Of a DNA stretch of 64,000 nucleotides, positions 16,499-24,870 are shown piece after piece. This DNA is from Geothrix sp. PMB-07 (GTDB lineage: Bacteria; Acidobacteriota; Holophagae; Holophagales; Holophagaceae), in assembly GCF_030758935.1 (NCBI RefSeq), contig NZ_CP132333.1, forward strand, positions 2,480,992 through 2,544,991. Reading direction: 5' to 3'. Both the position numbers and the translations under genes were made by a program. Position 1 is the stretch's first letter; the number at the start of each line of letters is the position of its first letter. The notes under the pieces are model-generated. The model saw only the letters and a program-made list of their open reading frames with translations, was not told the DNA's origin and searched no databases.

Positions 16499-17695
16499 AT
16501 GGGCTTCCAATCGGTGCGTGATCTCAATGTGAAGGGCCACCGGGTCTTCCTTCGGGCGGATCTGAACGTGCCCTTGAAGGAAGGGAAGATCACCGATGCC
16601 ACCCGCATCAAAGAGACCCTGCCCACCCTAAAGTGCCTGCTGGATGGCGGCGCCTCCGTGGTGATGGCCTCCCACCTGGGGCGCCCCGAGGGCAAGGGCT
16701 TCGAGGCTGCCTACAGCGCCGCCCCCGTGGCCGCCTGGTTGAAGGAGCAGGGCTTCGACTGCACCCTGGCCGCCTACGTGAACGGCCCCGAGGTGGAGGC
16801 CCAGGCCGCGGCTTTGAAGCCCGGCCAGGTGCTGCTGCTGGAAAACCTGCGCTTCGAGAAGGGCGAGACCAAGAACAAGGAGGACTTCGCGGCGGACCTG
16901 GCCAAGCTGGCCGACACCTACGTGAACGACGCCTTCGGTTCGGCCCACCGCGCCCACGCCTCCGTGAGCGGCATGGTGTCCCACTTCCCCAAGGACCGCG
17001 TGGCCGCGGGCTTCCTCATGGAGAAGGAACTGAAGGCTCTGGGCAAGGTCACCGACAACCCCGACAAGCCGTTGGTGGTGATCTTCGGCGGCGCCAAGGT
17101 GAGCGACAAGATCGAGCTCATCCAGAACTTCCTCGGCAAGGCCGACGCCATCCTCATCGGCGGGGCCATGAGCTACACCTTCCTCAAGGCCCAGGGCTTC
17201 CAGATCGGCAAGAGCCTCTGCGAGGACGACAAGCTGGAGATGTCCCTGGATCTGCTGAAGCAGGCCCAGGCCAAGGGCACCCGCCTGCTGCTGCCCCTCG
17301 ATCACGTCGCCGCCAGCGAGTTCAAGGAGGATGCGGACTGCGCCATCACCACGGATCAGAACATCCCCGCGGATCGCATGGCCCTGGACATCGGCCCTGA
17401 AACCGTCGCCGCCTACGCCGCGGAGATCCGGGCCGCCAACACGCTGCTATGGAACGGCCCCATGGGCGTCTTCGAGATGGCGCCCTTCGCCAGCGGCACC
17501 CTCACCATGGCCGAGGAACTGGCCGAAGCCGCCGGACGCGGCGCCTTCGTGCTGGTGGGGGGCGGCGACAGCGTGGCCGCCGTGAACAAGGCCGGCGTGG
17601 CCGCCCGCATGAGCCATGTGTCCACCGGCGGTGGCGCCAGCCTGGAATTCCTCAGCGGCCTCGAGCTTCCGGGTGTGGCCGCGCTGCAGCGCTAA
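16499..17695 (+). CDS. pgk: phosphoglycerate kinase
   Basis: Glycolytic kinase making ATP from 1,3-bisphosphoglycerate. 398 residues with the family signatures VFLRADLNVPL near the start, HLGRPEGK, LLENLRFEKGE, VFGGAKVSDKIELI and LVGGGDSVAAV. ATG 16499 is preceded by AGGAG at six bases; an earlier ATG at 16469 is less likely. Downstream, pgk is separated from tpiA by a leftward DUF3224 gene and an AraC regulator, interrupting the common pgk-tpiA order. Confidence 0.96.
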   Translation: MGFQSVRDLNVKGHRVFLRADLNVPLKEGKITDATRIKETLPTLKCLLDGGASVVMASHLGRPEGKGFEAAYSAAPVAAWLKEQGFDCTLAAYVNGPEVEAQAAALKPGQVLLLENLRFEKGETKNKEDFAADLAKLADTYVNDAFGSAHRAHASVSGMVSHFPKDRVAAGFLMEKELKALGKVTDNPDKPLVVIFGGAKVSDKIELIQNFLGKADAILIGGAMSYTFLKAQGFQIGKSLCEDDKLEMSLDLLKQAQAKGTRLLLPLDHVAASEFKEDADCAITTDQNIPADRMALDIGPETVAAYAAEIRAANTLLWNGPMGVFEMAPFASGTLTMAEELAEAAGRGAFVLVGGGDSVAAVNKAGVAARMSHVSTGGGASLEFLSGLELPGVAALQR

Positions 17696-17739
17696 GCCGC
17701 ATCAACCCATCATCCCAATACGCACTGCTCGAACCGCCA

Positions 17740-18255
17740 TCAAGGCGCCTCGGGCAGTGCGTATTCCAGCACATAGCTGTGCTGTCCGTCCTTGATGGTG
17801 ATGGTCAGCTGTCCGCTGAGGCCCTTCAGCCCCTCGGTGCCGGAATCCGGGATCACGGCGACTCGCCACTCTCCGGGCACCCCCTTGGACATCACAGCGC
17901 TGTGCTGAAGCAGGAAGGATCCGCTGCGACCCTGCAACGTTCCGCGCACCTGCTCGATGGCCGTGTAGCCGCCGGAACCCTTCACCTCGGTCATGGCCGC
18001 GATCATTTCGCCCTGGCTCGTGCCCTCGAGATCGCCCTGGAACCGCTTGTCGATGGACATGCGCTGGGGGCTCCATACCCCACTGCGAACGCCTTCTGTG
18101 AGAGGAACCACTTTCACGTCAAAGGTGCCTTTAGCCAGGTGATTCACCTGGACCTCCTTTCGTTGGGGGATGGGGATGTGGGCCGAGAGAGCCGACACCA
18201 TGAGGGGGGAGAGCGGCCACAGACAGGCAGCCCGGAGAAGGGTTCTGGCCGGCAT
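17740..18255 (-). CDS. DUF3224-family exported protein
   Basis: 171 residues starting with a hydrophobic signal peptide (MPARTLLRAACLWPLSPLMV, cleaved near SALSA) followed by a small beta-rich domain typical of DUF3224 (lipocalin-like; ending in GLSGQLTITIKDGQHSYVLEYALP). The function of the family is not known to me; a periplasmic or secreted location is inferred. It is divergent from an AraC-type regulator about 110 bases away, which is its likely controller. ATG 18255 is preferred because it begins the signal peptide; the frame continues upstream to 18381. Confidence 0.65.
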   Translation of the reverse strand: MPARTLLRAACLWPLSPLMVSALSAHIPIPQRKEVQVNHLAKGTFDVKVVPLTEGVRSGVWSPQRMSIDKRFQGDLEGTSQGEMIAAMTEVKGSGGYTAIEQVRGTLQGRSGSFLLQHSAVMSKGVPGEWRVAVIPDSGTEGLKGLSGQLTITIKDGQHSYVLEYALPEAP

Positions 18256-18362
18256 GAAAACTCCGTCGAATGGATTTCCCCTCAAGAATGAGACCGAGGA
18301 TCGAGGCAGTATTGTAGAAACGCGACAGCTGGAGAATGGGCCGGAATCAGGGAGGATCCAGG

Positions 18363-19172
18363 GTGGTAAAGCCTGTGGCATGGCAGCCGAGAGGGGTGGT
18401 GGGCGCCGAATCCGTGCGACACCAATCCCCCGTGGAGCGGTTCCTGCCCGAAGGCCCGCTTGCGGCCGTGGTGGAGCGGTTCTGGACCATCTCCTGGGAT
18501 CTCCGAGGAAAGCCCACCCGAACCGGGGAGACCCTGCCCCACCCGTCGGTCTACCTGGTGGTCGAAGCTGGGCGATCCGGTCTCGCAGGCGTCAACACAG
18601 GCCGTTTCCAACGCCTGTTAGAAGGCAAAGGGCGCGTCTATGGCGTCAAGTTTCATCCCGGCTGCTTCCGCCCCTTCTGGCCCGGTCCCGTGCGAACCAT
18701 CACAGACCGAATCCTCCCCCTGGAAAGCGCCTTCGGCCCAGAGGGCGCCGAACTCGAGGGGGCGGTCCTCCGCTGTGGGGATGATGTCGGCGCAGCGGTG
18801 GCACTTCTGGAGGCTTTCCTCCTGAAGCGCCTCCCCCCGCCCGATCCCAGGGCCCAACTGGCGCGGCAGGTGGTGGCCCGGATTCTCGAGGACCGGAACC
18901 TGATCCAGGCAGAAGCGGTGGCTCGGGAAGTTGGCATGAGCCTTCGCTCCCTGCAACGGCTCTTTCTGGATTATGTCGGCGTGAACCCCAAGTGGGTGAT
19001 CGAGCGGTACCGGTTGCACGAGGCCATGGAGCGGCTGGAGAAGGATCCCTCGCTGGACCTGCCGGGATTGGCCCTCGCTTTGGGCTACTACGACCAGGCC
19101 CATTTCATCCGGGCCTTCAAGCGTCTCTTGGGGAGAACGCCCGGCGGGTATGCCAAGGCCTCCGAAGGCTGA
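18363..19172 (+). CDS. AraC-family transcriptional regulator
   Basis: 269 residues. The C-terminal third holds two helix-turn-helix units of the AraC family (AEAVAREVGMSLRSLQRLFLDYVGVNPKWVIERYR... and LALALGYYDQAHFIRAFKRLLGRTPGGY). The N-terminal part is like the DUF6597 sensor domain often found with it. GTG 18363 has an excellent GGAGG site seven bases upstream; ATG 18336 would add nine residues. It is divergent from the DUF3224 gene, suggesting a regulator-target pair. Confidence 0.85.
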   Translation: MVKPVAWQPRGVVGAESVRHQSPVERFLPEGPLAAVVERFWTISWDLRGKPTRTGETLPHPSVYLVVEAGRSGLAGVNTGRFQRLLEGKGRVYGVKFHPGCFRPFWPGPVRTITDRILPLESAFGPEGAELEGAVLRCGDDVGAAVALLEAFLLKRLPPPDPRAQLARQVVARILEDRNLIQAEAVAREVGMSLRSLQRLFLDYVGVNPKWVIERYRLHEAMERLEKDPSLDLPGLALALGYYDQAHFIRAFKRLLGRTPGGYAKASEG

Positions 19173-19246
19173 TAGCCTCAAGGTTTCCGCCCACGGACCG
19201 CGGCCCTGCCAACGGCTGGCGCTGGTGCGGCCCATCAGGAGATTCT

Positions 19247-19981
19247 ATGCGTTGTGTCGTCGCCAACTGGAAGATGAACCTGGCCTCTGAAGAGGCCCGC
19301 TCCTTCTGCGAGGATCTGCTCGCGCACTTCACACCGAGTGCAGGGACGGAGGTGGGCATTGCGCCCCCGTTCACCCTGCTGCACCTGGTGAGCGGTCTCA
19401 TGCGCCCCAAGGGCATCATGGTGTTCGGCCAGAACGGCCATGCGGAAGCCAAGGGCGCCTTCACGGGCGAAGTCTCCATGCCCCAGCTGCGGGATGCGGG
19501 CTGTTCCGGCGTCATCCTGGGCCACAGCGAACGCCGCCAGTTCTTCGGCGAAACCGATGCGGCCCTGGCCAAGAAGATCAAGGCCGCCTGGCAGTGGGAC
19601 CTGCTGCCCCTGCTTTGCATCGGCGAAACCCTCGACCAGCGCGATGCGGGCCAGACCCTGCAGGTGCTTGGACAGCAGCTGTCCATCCTGGCCGAGACCG
19701 GCCCCGGCCCCCTGTGGGTGGCCTACGAGCCCGTGTGGGCCATCGGCACCGGCCGCCGTGCTGAAGCCGAACAGGTGCGCGAGGCCCACGCCTTCATCCG
19801 CGCCGAACTGAACCGCCACTTCGCGGGATCCGAGTACCAGGTGCCCATCCTCTACGGCGGCAGCGTCACCCCCGAAAGCTTCCCCGAGCTGCTGGGCATT
19901 CCCGAAGTGGCCGGCGGCCTCGTGGGCGGCGCCAGCCTGGATCCCAAGAAATTCGCGCAGCTGGTGAAGCAGGCGAGCTGA
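19247..19981 (+). CDS. tpiA: triosephosphate isomerase
   Basis: Interconverts dihydroxyacetone phosphate and glyceraldehyde 3-phosphate. 244 residues with NWKMN (Lys at about 10), GHSERR (catalytic His), AYEPVWAIGTG (catalytic Glu) and LYGGSV. ATG 19247 is preceded by AGGAG. It follows the AraC gene by 74 bases and is followed by a perfect palindrome that separates it from the convergent zinc-ribbon gene. Confidence 0.96.
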   Translation: MRCVVANWKMNLASEEARSFCEDLLAHFTPSAGTEVGIAPPFTLLHLVSGLMRPKGIMVFGQNGHAEAKGAFTGEVSMPQLRDAGCSGVILGHSERRQFFGETDAALAKKIKAAWQWDLLPLLCIGETLDQRDAGQTLQVLGQQLSILAETGPGPLWVAYEPVWAIGTGRRAEAEQVREAHAFIRAELNRHFAGSEYQVPILYGGSVTPESFPELLGIPEVAGGLVGGASLDPKKFAQLVKQAS

Positions 19982-19998
19982 CCTCAGCGATTTCCTTG

Positions 19999-20070
19999 GC
20001 CACAGATGAACACGGATGAACTCAGATCAGGTTCGCCCCTGACCCGTGTTCATCCGTGTTCATCTGTGGC
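19999..20070. repeat. gene-less palindrome of the CCACAGATGAACACGG family
   Basis: A perfect 23-base inverted repeat (19999-20021 with 20048-20070; arms begin GCCACAGATGAACACGG) with a 26-base centre. Each arm is built of 10-base near-repeats (CACAGATGAA, CACGGATGAA). It lies between the convergent tpiA and zinc-ribbon genes and could serve as a terminator. The same arms flank the GxxExxY gene at 52,810-53,226. Confidence 0.85.
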
Positions 20071-20076
20071 GAAAAC

Positions 20077-20820
20077 TCACGTCCGATCCAGGAACAGCTC
20101 CGCCACTTCCGCGGCCAGTCCCAGCAGGCCCACGGTGCTGAGCCAGTGGCCCTGCGCGTTCATCTGCTGACGGAATTCGTAGGAGGAGGAGGGGTGCAGG
20201 GGCACCTGCACCGCCGCCTGGCGCTTGGCCTCCTTCAGTTCTTCGAGCTCCAGTTCCCGGGCCCGGTCCAGGCCGCCGTCGGCGACAAAGGCCAGCACGC
20301 GCCGCAGCTCATCCTTGTCGAACCACACGCCATGGGCCTTGCAGACATCCAGCACCACGCCGGAGCGCCGGGCATAGTTCACGCGGTTCATGCGCTGGGC
20401 GCAGGCGGGACAGGGGCGATACTGCACGGCCTCCAGGTGGGTCACCGGCGGGGCCGCGGGCGCTGGCAGCGCGCCCAGCACCGCGCCCTGGCGCTCCCGG
20501 CTGGCGCCCAGCTGCTCGAAGATGGTCCGGTCCAGCCAGAGACCGCCGCAGGCCAGGCATTCCTGCAGATCCAGTTCCCCCACCTTGGCCGAAGCCAGAG
20601 GCTTGGCGCAGGCAGGACAGGCCGCGCCGGCCGGAACCGCACTGGCCCGAGGCGCCACTGCGGCGCCACAGCCAGGGCAATGGGTGGCCGAGAGTGGCAC
20701 CAAGGCGAAGCAGGAAGGGCAGGCCACGGTGGCCAGCTGAGCTTGGCAGTAGGGACACTGGATGGCATCCGGGGGGACCGAAGCGCCGCAGCCGGAACAG
20801 CGGAGGACCTGGGCTTCCAT
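20077..20820 (-). CDS. multi-zinc-ribbon protein (zinc ribbon plus zf-TFIIB domains)
   Basis: 247 residues with a series of CxxC pairs: CSGCG...CPYC (about 7-25), CPSC...CPGC, CPAC...CLACGGLWLDR and CPAC...CKAHGVWFDKDEL. The last two match the zf-TFIIB type, with the Gly-Val/Leu-Trp-Phe/Leu-Asp signature. The C terminus is helical. The function is unknown; such proteins often accompany small operons of envelope or stress genes. ATG 20820 overlaps the stop of the upstream lipoprotein gene (ATGA), so the two are translationally coupled. Confidence 0.75.
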   Translation of the reverse strand: MEAQVLRCSGCGASVPPDAIQCPYCQAQLATVACPSCFALVPLSATHCPGCGAAVAPRASAVPAGAACPACAKPLASAKVGELDLQECLACGGLWLDRTIFEQLGASRERQGAVLGALPAPAAPPVTHLEAVQYRPCPACAQRMNRVNYARRSGVVLDVCKAHGVWFDKDELRRVLAFVADGGLDRARELELEELKEAKRQAAVQVPLHPSSSYEFRQQMNAQGHWLSTVGLLGLAAEVAELFLDRT

Positions 20821-21665
20821 CAGTCGTTTTTCGGCTGGACCGGGGTGCCTGGCGCGGGCGGCGGGGGCGGGTCCACCGGGGGCGGCGGAGGCGTCATGCT
20901 CGGCGCGGGGGTGGGCGGTTCCGCTGGCCTGGCCGGGGGTTCCGCGTCGCGCGGAGGGGCTGGCGCAGACGAAGCATCGCCATAGAAGCGCTGTTCCGTG
21001 AACCGCGTCCACTGGAAGTAGGCAGACAGCTTCTGCACCACCACCCGGGCGAAGCCCTTGGCCTCTTCTTCCCGGATGCGCCCATCATCGTCACGGTAGC
21101 CCCGAGGCAAAGGATCCATGGCCTCCACCACCTCGATGGGCTCGATGGATTCCACCCAGAGCGGCTCGGGATTGCCCTGCTGCCGCAGGCTCACTTCAGC
21201 CCGCACCACCTGGGGCCGGTAGCCCAGCCGGTCGCGGACCCGCTCCTGATGCATGGCCGCGTGGCTGCCTGCCCAGAGACCCCAGAAGAGGCCATCCACG
21301 GCACCCCAACCCCGGTTGCCGGAGATGGCGCTGAGGGTTCCCACCGCAATGCCCGTGGCCACCCCGACGGCGGCGGGGGAGGCTTCGCCCGCCGCCGGGG
21401 CGATCTCACGAATGACCACCTGAAGTTCAGCCGCGCCCACGGGAGGAGTCACCCCTTCGGGCACCACCACCACGCGGGTGGCCAGTCGGGCCCGCAGCGC
21501 CGAGCCGTATTCCTTCTGGTAGCCGTCACGATCCTGAAGCTGGGCGGGCATGGTCACGGACACGCGCACCGGCGCGGGCCGCTGCCGGAAAGCCTCCACA
21601 TCAGGCCGGGTGCAGCCAAAAGCCAGAAGGATGGGGATGACAAGCAACCAGGAAGCGCGCCTCAT
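20820..21665 (-). CDS. lipoprotein of unknown function with proline-rich C terminus
   Basis: 281 residues. An N-terminal lipoprotein signal (MRRASWLLVIPILLAFGC, Cys at about 18) predicts membrane anchoring. The middle contains a glycine/alanine-rich hydrophobic stretch (AVGVATGIAVGTLSAISG) that may insert in a membrane. The last 55 residues are mostly Pro, Ala and Glu with runs of prolines. I do not recognise a family. It is coupled to the downstream zinc-ribbon gene by a four-base overlap and is divergent from the DAHP synthase gene. Confidence 0.65.
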   Translation of the reverse strand: MRRASWLLVIPILLAFGCTRPDVEAFRQRPAPVRVSVTMPAQLQDRDGYQKEYGSALRARLATRVVVVPEGVTPPVGAAELQVVIREIAPAAGEASPAAVGVATGIAVGTLSAISGNRGWGAVDGLFWGLWAGSHAAMHQERVRDRLGYRPQVVRAEVSLRQQGNPEPLWVESIEPIEVVEAMDPLPRGYRDDDGRIREEEAKGFARVVVQKLSAYFQWTRFTEQRFYGDASSAPAPPRDAEPPARPAEPPTPAPSMTPPPPPVDPPPPPAPGTPVQPKND

Positions 21666-21756
21666 GGGAGACCTCCGGGGCCTAGTGTGCGACCGGGGGC
21701 AGGGGGTGTCCAGGACCCCCGCCGTGCTCCCGGTAGAATGATGACCCGAGGCCCAC

Positions 21757-22788
21757 ATGCTGATTCTCATGGAACCCCACGCCACGCCGGACCAGGTGCA
21801 GGAAGTCCTGGCCCTGATGGAGGCCTCGGGCATCCGCTGCCAGGTGAACGAGACGCCGGAATCCCTCAGCATCGTGGCCCCCAACGCTTCCAAAGCCCTC
21901 AAGCCCGACCGCATCGAGCCCATGGCCGGGGTGAGGCGCGTGGTGCCCATCACCAGCCCCTACAAGCTGGCCAGCGCCGATGCGGTGGCGGATCGCACCG
22001 TGGTGCACGTGCGGGGCGTGAAGATCGGCGGACCGGACCTGGCCCTGGTGGGGGGCCCCTGCGGCGTGGAAAGCCGGGAACAGCTCTTCACCGTGGCCCG
22101 CTACGTGGCCGAGGCCGGTGTGAAGCTGCTGCGGGCCGGCGCCTACAAGCCGCGCACCAGCCCTTACGCGTTCCAGGGCCTCGGCCTCGAAGGCCTGCGC
22201 CTCCTGGAAGAGGCCCGGGCCGAGTTCGACCTGGGCATCGTCACCGAGGCCACCGAGGTGGAAACCTTTGACGCTGTGGAGCGCAGCGCGGACATGGTGC
22301 AGATCGGCGCGCGCAACATGCAGAACTTCGCCCTGCTGCGCCGGGCCGGGCGCTGCGGCAAGCCGGTGCTGCTCAAACGCGGCCCCTCGGCCACGCTCGA
22401 AGAGTGGCTCTACGCCGCCGAGTACGTGTTGGGCGAAGGCAACCGCAACCTGGTGCTGTGCGAGCGCGGCATCCGTACCTGGTCCGATCATGCCCGCAAC
22501 ACCCTGGATGTGAGTGTGGTCCCCGCCGCCAAGGCCCTCACCCATCTGCCGGTGATGGTGGATCCCAGCCACGCCACAGGGCGCCGGGATCTGGTGATCC
22601 CCTGCGGCCTCGCGGGCGTGGCGGCCGGGGCGGACGGCCTGCTGGTGGAGACCCACTGCCACCCGGAGAAGGCTCTCAGCGATGGCCCCCAGGCCCTGCT
22701 GCCGTCGGACTTCATCCGCCTGGTGGCCCAGGCCGGGGCCGTGCATCGGGCCCTGCAGGCCCCCAGCCTCACTGGGCTCTGGATGTAA
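21757..22788 (+). CDS. aroF: 3-deoxy-7-phosphoheptulonate (DAHP) synthase, class I beta type
   Basis: First step of the shikimate pathway: phosphoenolpyruvate plus erythrose 4-phosphate. The N-terminal 75 residues are the small ferredoxin-like regulatory domain found on the Thermotoga/Bacillus-type enzymes. The barrel then has GGPCGVESREQ, RAGAYKPRTSPYAFQG, KRGPSATLEEWL and DPSHATGRRDL (metal and substrate residues). At 343 residues it matches this subtype. It starts 91 bases after the lipoprotein start on the other strand, and secG follows 38 bases after its stop. Confidence 0.93.
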   Translation: MLILMEPHATPDQVQEVLALMEASGIRCQVNETPESLSIVAPNASKALKPDRIEPMAGVRRVVPITSPYKLASADAVADRTVVHVRGVKIGGPDLALVGGPCGVESREQLFTVARYVAEAGVKLLRAGAYKPRTSPYAFQGLGLEGLRLLEEARAEFDLGIVTEATEVETFDAVERSADMVQIGARNMQNFALLRRAGRCGKPVLLKRGPSATLEEWLYAAEYVLGEGNRNLVLCERGIRTWSDHARNTLDVSVVPAAKALTHLPVMVDPSHATGRRDLVIPCGLAGVAAGADGLLVETHCHPEKALSDGPQALLPSDFIRLVAQAGAVHRALQAPSLTGLWM

Positions 22789-22826
22789 AGCTCCGCCCAT
22801 GGCAGACTAAGTGGTTCGGAGTTTCC

Positions 22827-23171
22827 ATGAACGGCCTTGCCATCACGTTCCTCATTCTTTTCGGCGTCCTCCTCATCGGGACGGTCCTTCTGCAGCCCGG
22901 CACCAAGGGCGGCCTGGGGGCTTCCTTCGGTGGCGGCGGTGCCAACTCCGCCTTCGGCGCGCAGGGTGCCACGCCCTTTCTGTCCAAGGCCACCTACTGG
23001 CTGGCCGGTGGCTTCCTTGCCACCACGCTGATGATCGAAGTGCTGATCATCCGCCAGAACCGTTCCGTGCTGGAAAAGACCTCCGACAAGCCCGTGGCCG
23101 CGGCCCCCGCACCTGTGGTCCCCACGCCTGCCCCGGCCACCGTTCCCGTCCCCGCTCCCGCGAAGAAGTAG
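22827..23171 (+). CDS. secG: protein translocase subunit SecG
   Basis: A small SecYEG subunit with two membrane helices (about 3-20 and 50-72) joined by a glycine-rich loop (GTKGGLGASFGGGG) typical of SecG. The C-terminal 30 residues are a Pro/Ala/Val-rich tail. 114 residues. It lies between DAHP synthase and a tRNA-Leu gene. The secG to tRNA-Leu neighbourhood is also found in enterobacteria. Confidence 0.9.
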   Translation: MNGLAITFLILFGVLLIGTVLLQPGTKGGLGASFGGGGANSAFGAQGATPFLSKATYWLAGGFLATTLMIEVLIIRQNRSVLEKTSDKPVAAAPAPVVPTPAPATVPVPAPAKK

Positions 23172-23232
23172 TCACCGCGAAACGAGTCATTGACCGGCTC
23201 CGCGCTTTGCGAGACACTTGGTATTCCACGTT

Positions 23233-23318
23233 GCCCGCGTGGTGAAATTGGTAGACACGCCATCTTGAGGGGGTGGTGGCCACAAGCCGTAGCAGTTCGA
23301 GTCTGCTCGCGGGCACCA
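23233..23318 (+). tRNA. tRNA-Leu, anticodon GAG
   Basis: An 86-base cloverleaf with encoded CCA. Acceptor arms are GCCCGCG (23233-23239) and CGCGGGC (23308-23314), followed by ACCA. The D-arm begins TGGTGAAATTGGTAGACACG. The anticodon stem is CCATC/GGTGG with loop TTGAGGG (anticodon GAG). A long variable arm follows, as in class II tRNAs, and then the T-loop GTTCGAGTC. It reads CUC and CUU codons. Confidence 0.95.
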
Positions 23319-23322
23319 AACG

Positions 23323-23348
23323 AAAGAGCGCCGGAAACGGCGCTCTTT
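23323..23348 (+). terminator. intrinsic terminator after tRNA-Leu
   Basis: A 10-bp stem AAAGAGCGCC / GGCGCTCTTT with loop GGAAAC, followed by further T residues, starting five bases after the tRNA CCA end. Confidence 0.9.
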
Positions 23349-23366
23349 TTTGTCTTCATTTGTGAA

Positions 23367-23484
23367 AACAGCAGGAACGCAGAGATCACAGAGAACCGCC
23401 ACGAGCGATTCCATCCATTTTGCGGCTCTTTTCCTCTGTGGCTTCTGTGTGAGCTCCGTGCCCTCTGTGTTCTGCTTGTTCTGC
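23367..23484. repeat. degenerate palindrome, CACAGAG type
   Basis: The left part (23367-23395) contains GCAGGAACGCAGAGATCACA. The right part (about 23431-23484) is an imperfect reverse complement rich in CTCTGTG. It is a decayed relative of the CACGGAGACACGGAGG palindromes and lies between the tRNA terminator and mutY. Confidence 0.5.
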
Positions 23485-23508
23485 TGCGAGAACTGATAGC
23501 GTCAAAGC

Positions 23509-24609
23509 ATGTCCTGGCCTCTCGCATCTGACCTTCTGGCTCCACTGGCACCCTGGTTTGATCGGGTGCGCCGCGACCTGCCCTGGCGCGCGGCAGATCT
23601 GGATGTGCCCCATCCAGATCCCTATGCGGTGCTGGTGTCGGAGCTGATGCTCCAGCAGACGCAGGTGGCCACGGTGGTGCCCTATTTCCACCGCTGGCTG
23701 GAACGCTTTCCCACGGCCCGTTCCCTCGCCGAGGCGGAGGAAGACGCGGTGCACAAGGCCTGGGAGGGACTCGGGTACTATCGTCGGGCCCGTTTCCTGA
23801 AAGCCGCTGCGGGTACCATCGCGGCCGAGGGTTGGCCCACGGACCTGGAGGGCCTGACCGGACTGCCCGGACTTGGTCCCTACACCGCCGCGGCGGTGGG
23901 CGCCATCGCCTTCCAATGGGCGACCCCCGCCCTGGATGGCAATGCCTTCCGCGTGCTGGCCCGTCTGCTGCTCCTGGAGGGAGATCCCAAGGAACGGGCG
24001 GCGGAGCTGCGCACCTGGCTCAGCCCAGCCATGGCAGTCCTCGGCCCCTCTCGCCTCACCCAGGCCCTCATGGAACTGGGCGCCACGGCCTGCCTGCCCA
24101 ATCCAACCTGTGCGCAGTGCCCGCTGAGCCCATCTTGCGAGACACGCCTCGCCGGACGCACCGCCGAGATTCCTCCTGTGGCCAAGCGGGCCAAACCAAA
24201 GGCAGCGACGCTCTGGTTGCTGGCCATCGAGGCCCAGGGCCACTACCTGCTGCAGGCACCGTCGGCCAAGGGACTGCTGGCGGGTCTCTGGCGCTGGCCC
24301 ACGGTAGAGGCTGCCGAGGCGGCACCGCGACCCCCATCGCCCAGTGATTCACCCATCCTCGCCTGGCCCGGTTGGACCCAGGTCTACACCCACCGGCGGG
24401 AGGCGGTCAGCCCCCTGCACCTAAGGCTGGGAGAGCGCTTTCCCGCAGCCGAAGGCCTGCAATGGGTTACTGGCCCCGATCTTCCTGCCCTGCCCCTGGG
24501 CAAACGCGATCAGCGGTTGCGGGACCTGCTGGAGACCCCAGGCCAAGTGCCATTGGAGATCCCCGATGTGGAGTTGATCCTGAGGCCATTCCGCACCACC
24601 AACACCTGA
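23509..24609 (+). CDS. mutY: A/G-specific adenine DNA glycosylase MutY
   Basis: Removes adenine mispaired with 8-oxoguanine. 366 residues. Catalytic Glu in ELMLQQTQV (about 45), helix-hairpin-helix GLPGLGPYTAAAV, catalytic Asp in LDGNAFRVLAR, and the [4Fe-4S] ligands C-x6-C-x2-C-x5-C (CLPNPTCAQCPLSPSC, about 197-212). A Nudix-like C-terminal domain recognises the oxidised base. A MutT-type gene is present 3 kb downstream on the other strand. Confidence 0.94.
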   Translation: MSWPLASDLLAPLAPWFDRVRRDLPWRAADLDVPHPDPYAVLVSELMLQQTQVATVVPYFHRWLERFPTARSLAEAEEDAVHKAWEGLGYYRRARFLKAAAGTIAAEGWPTDLEGLTGLPGLGPYTAAAVGAIAFQWATPALDGNAFRVLARLLLLEGDPKERAAELRTWLSPAMAVLGPSRLTQALMELGATACLPNPTCAQCPLSPSCETRLAGRTAEIPPVAKRAKPKAATLWLLAIEAQGHYLLQAPSAKGLLAGLWRWPTVEAAEAAPRPPSPSDSPILAWPGWTQVYTHRREAVSPLHLRLGERFPAAEGLQWVTGPDLPALPLGKRDQRLRDLLETPGQVPLEIPDVELILRPFRTTNT

Positions 24610-24870
24610 GTGATCGACTGAACCGGCGGATCAACCTCGAAGGGTATGATGGCGGCGATGATGACATTTTATTAACTACACTTAAAACAAAAACTTAAAT
24701 GCAAATCATCAATCAGATTGCCTGCCCATGCCTCTTCCTTGAGCGCCCAGGTACAGGCTCACCGCCAGGACACCCAAACGCCAAGAATGGCGAAAAAGTC
24801 GCCTTCTGGTTTTCTTCGCGCCTTCGAGTCTCGGTGGTGAACCTTATCTTAATAAATTCAGATCCGGCCC
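24610..24870. other. intergenic region with AT-rich patch and palindrome remnant
   Basis: No gene is visible. 24655-24720 is unusually AT-rich for the chromosome (ACATTTTATTAACTACAC and a run of As). At about 24753-24845 an imperfect inverted repeat has arms like GGCTCACCGCCAGGACACCC and GAGTCTCGGTGGTGAACC, similar to the palindrome at 60,178. It separates the convergent mutY and cpoB genes. Confidence 0.5.
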
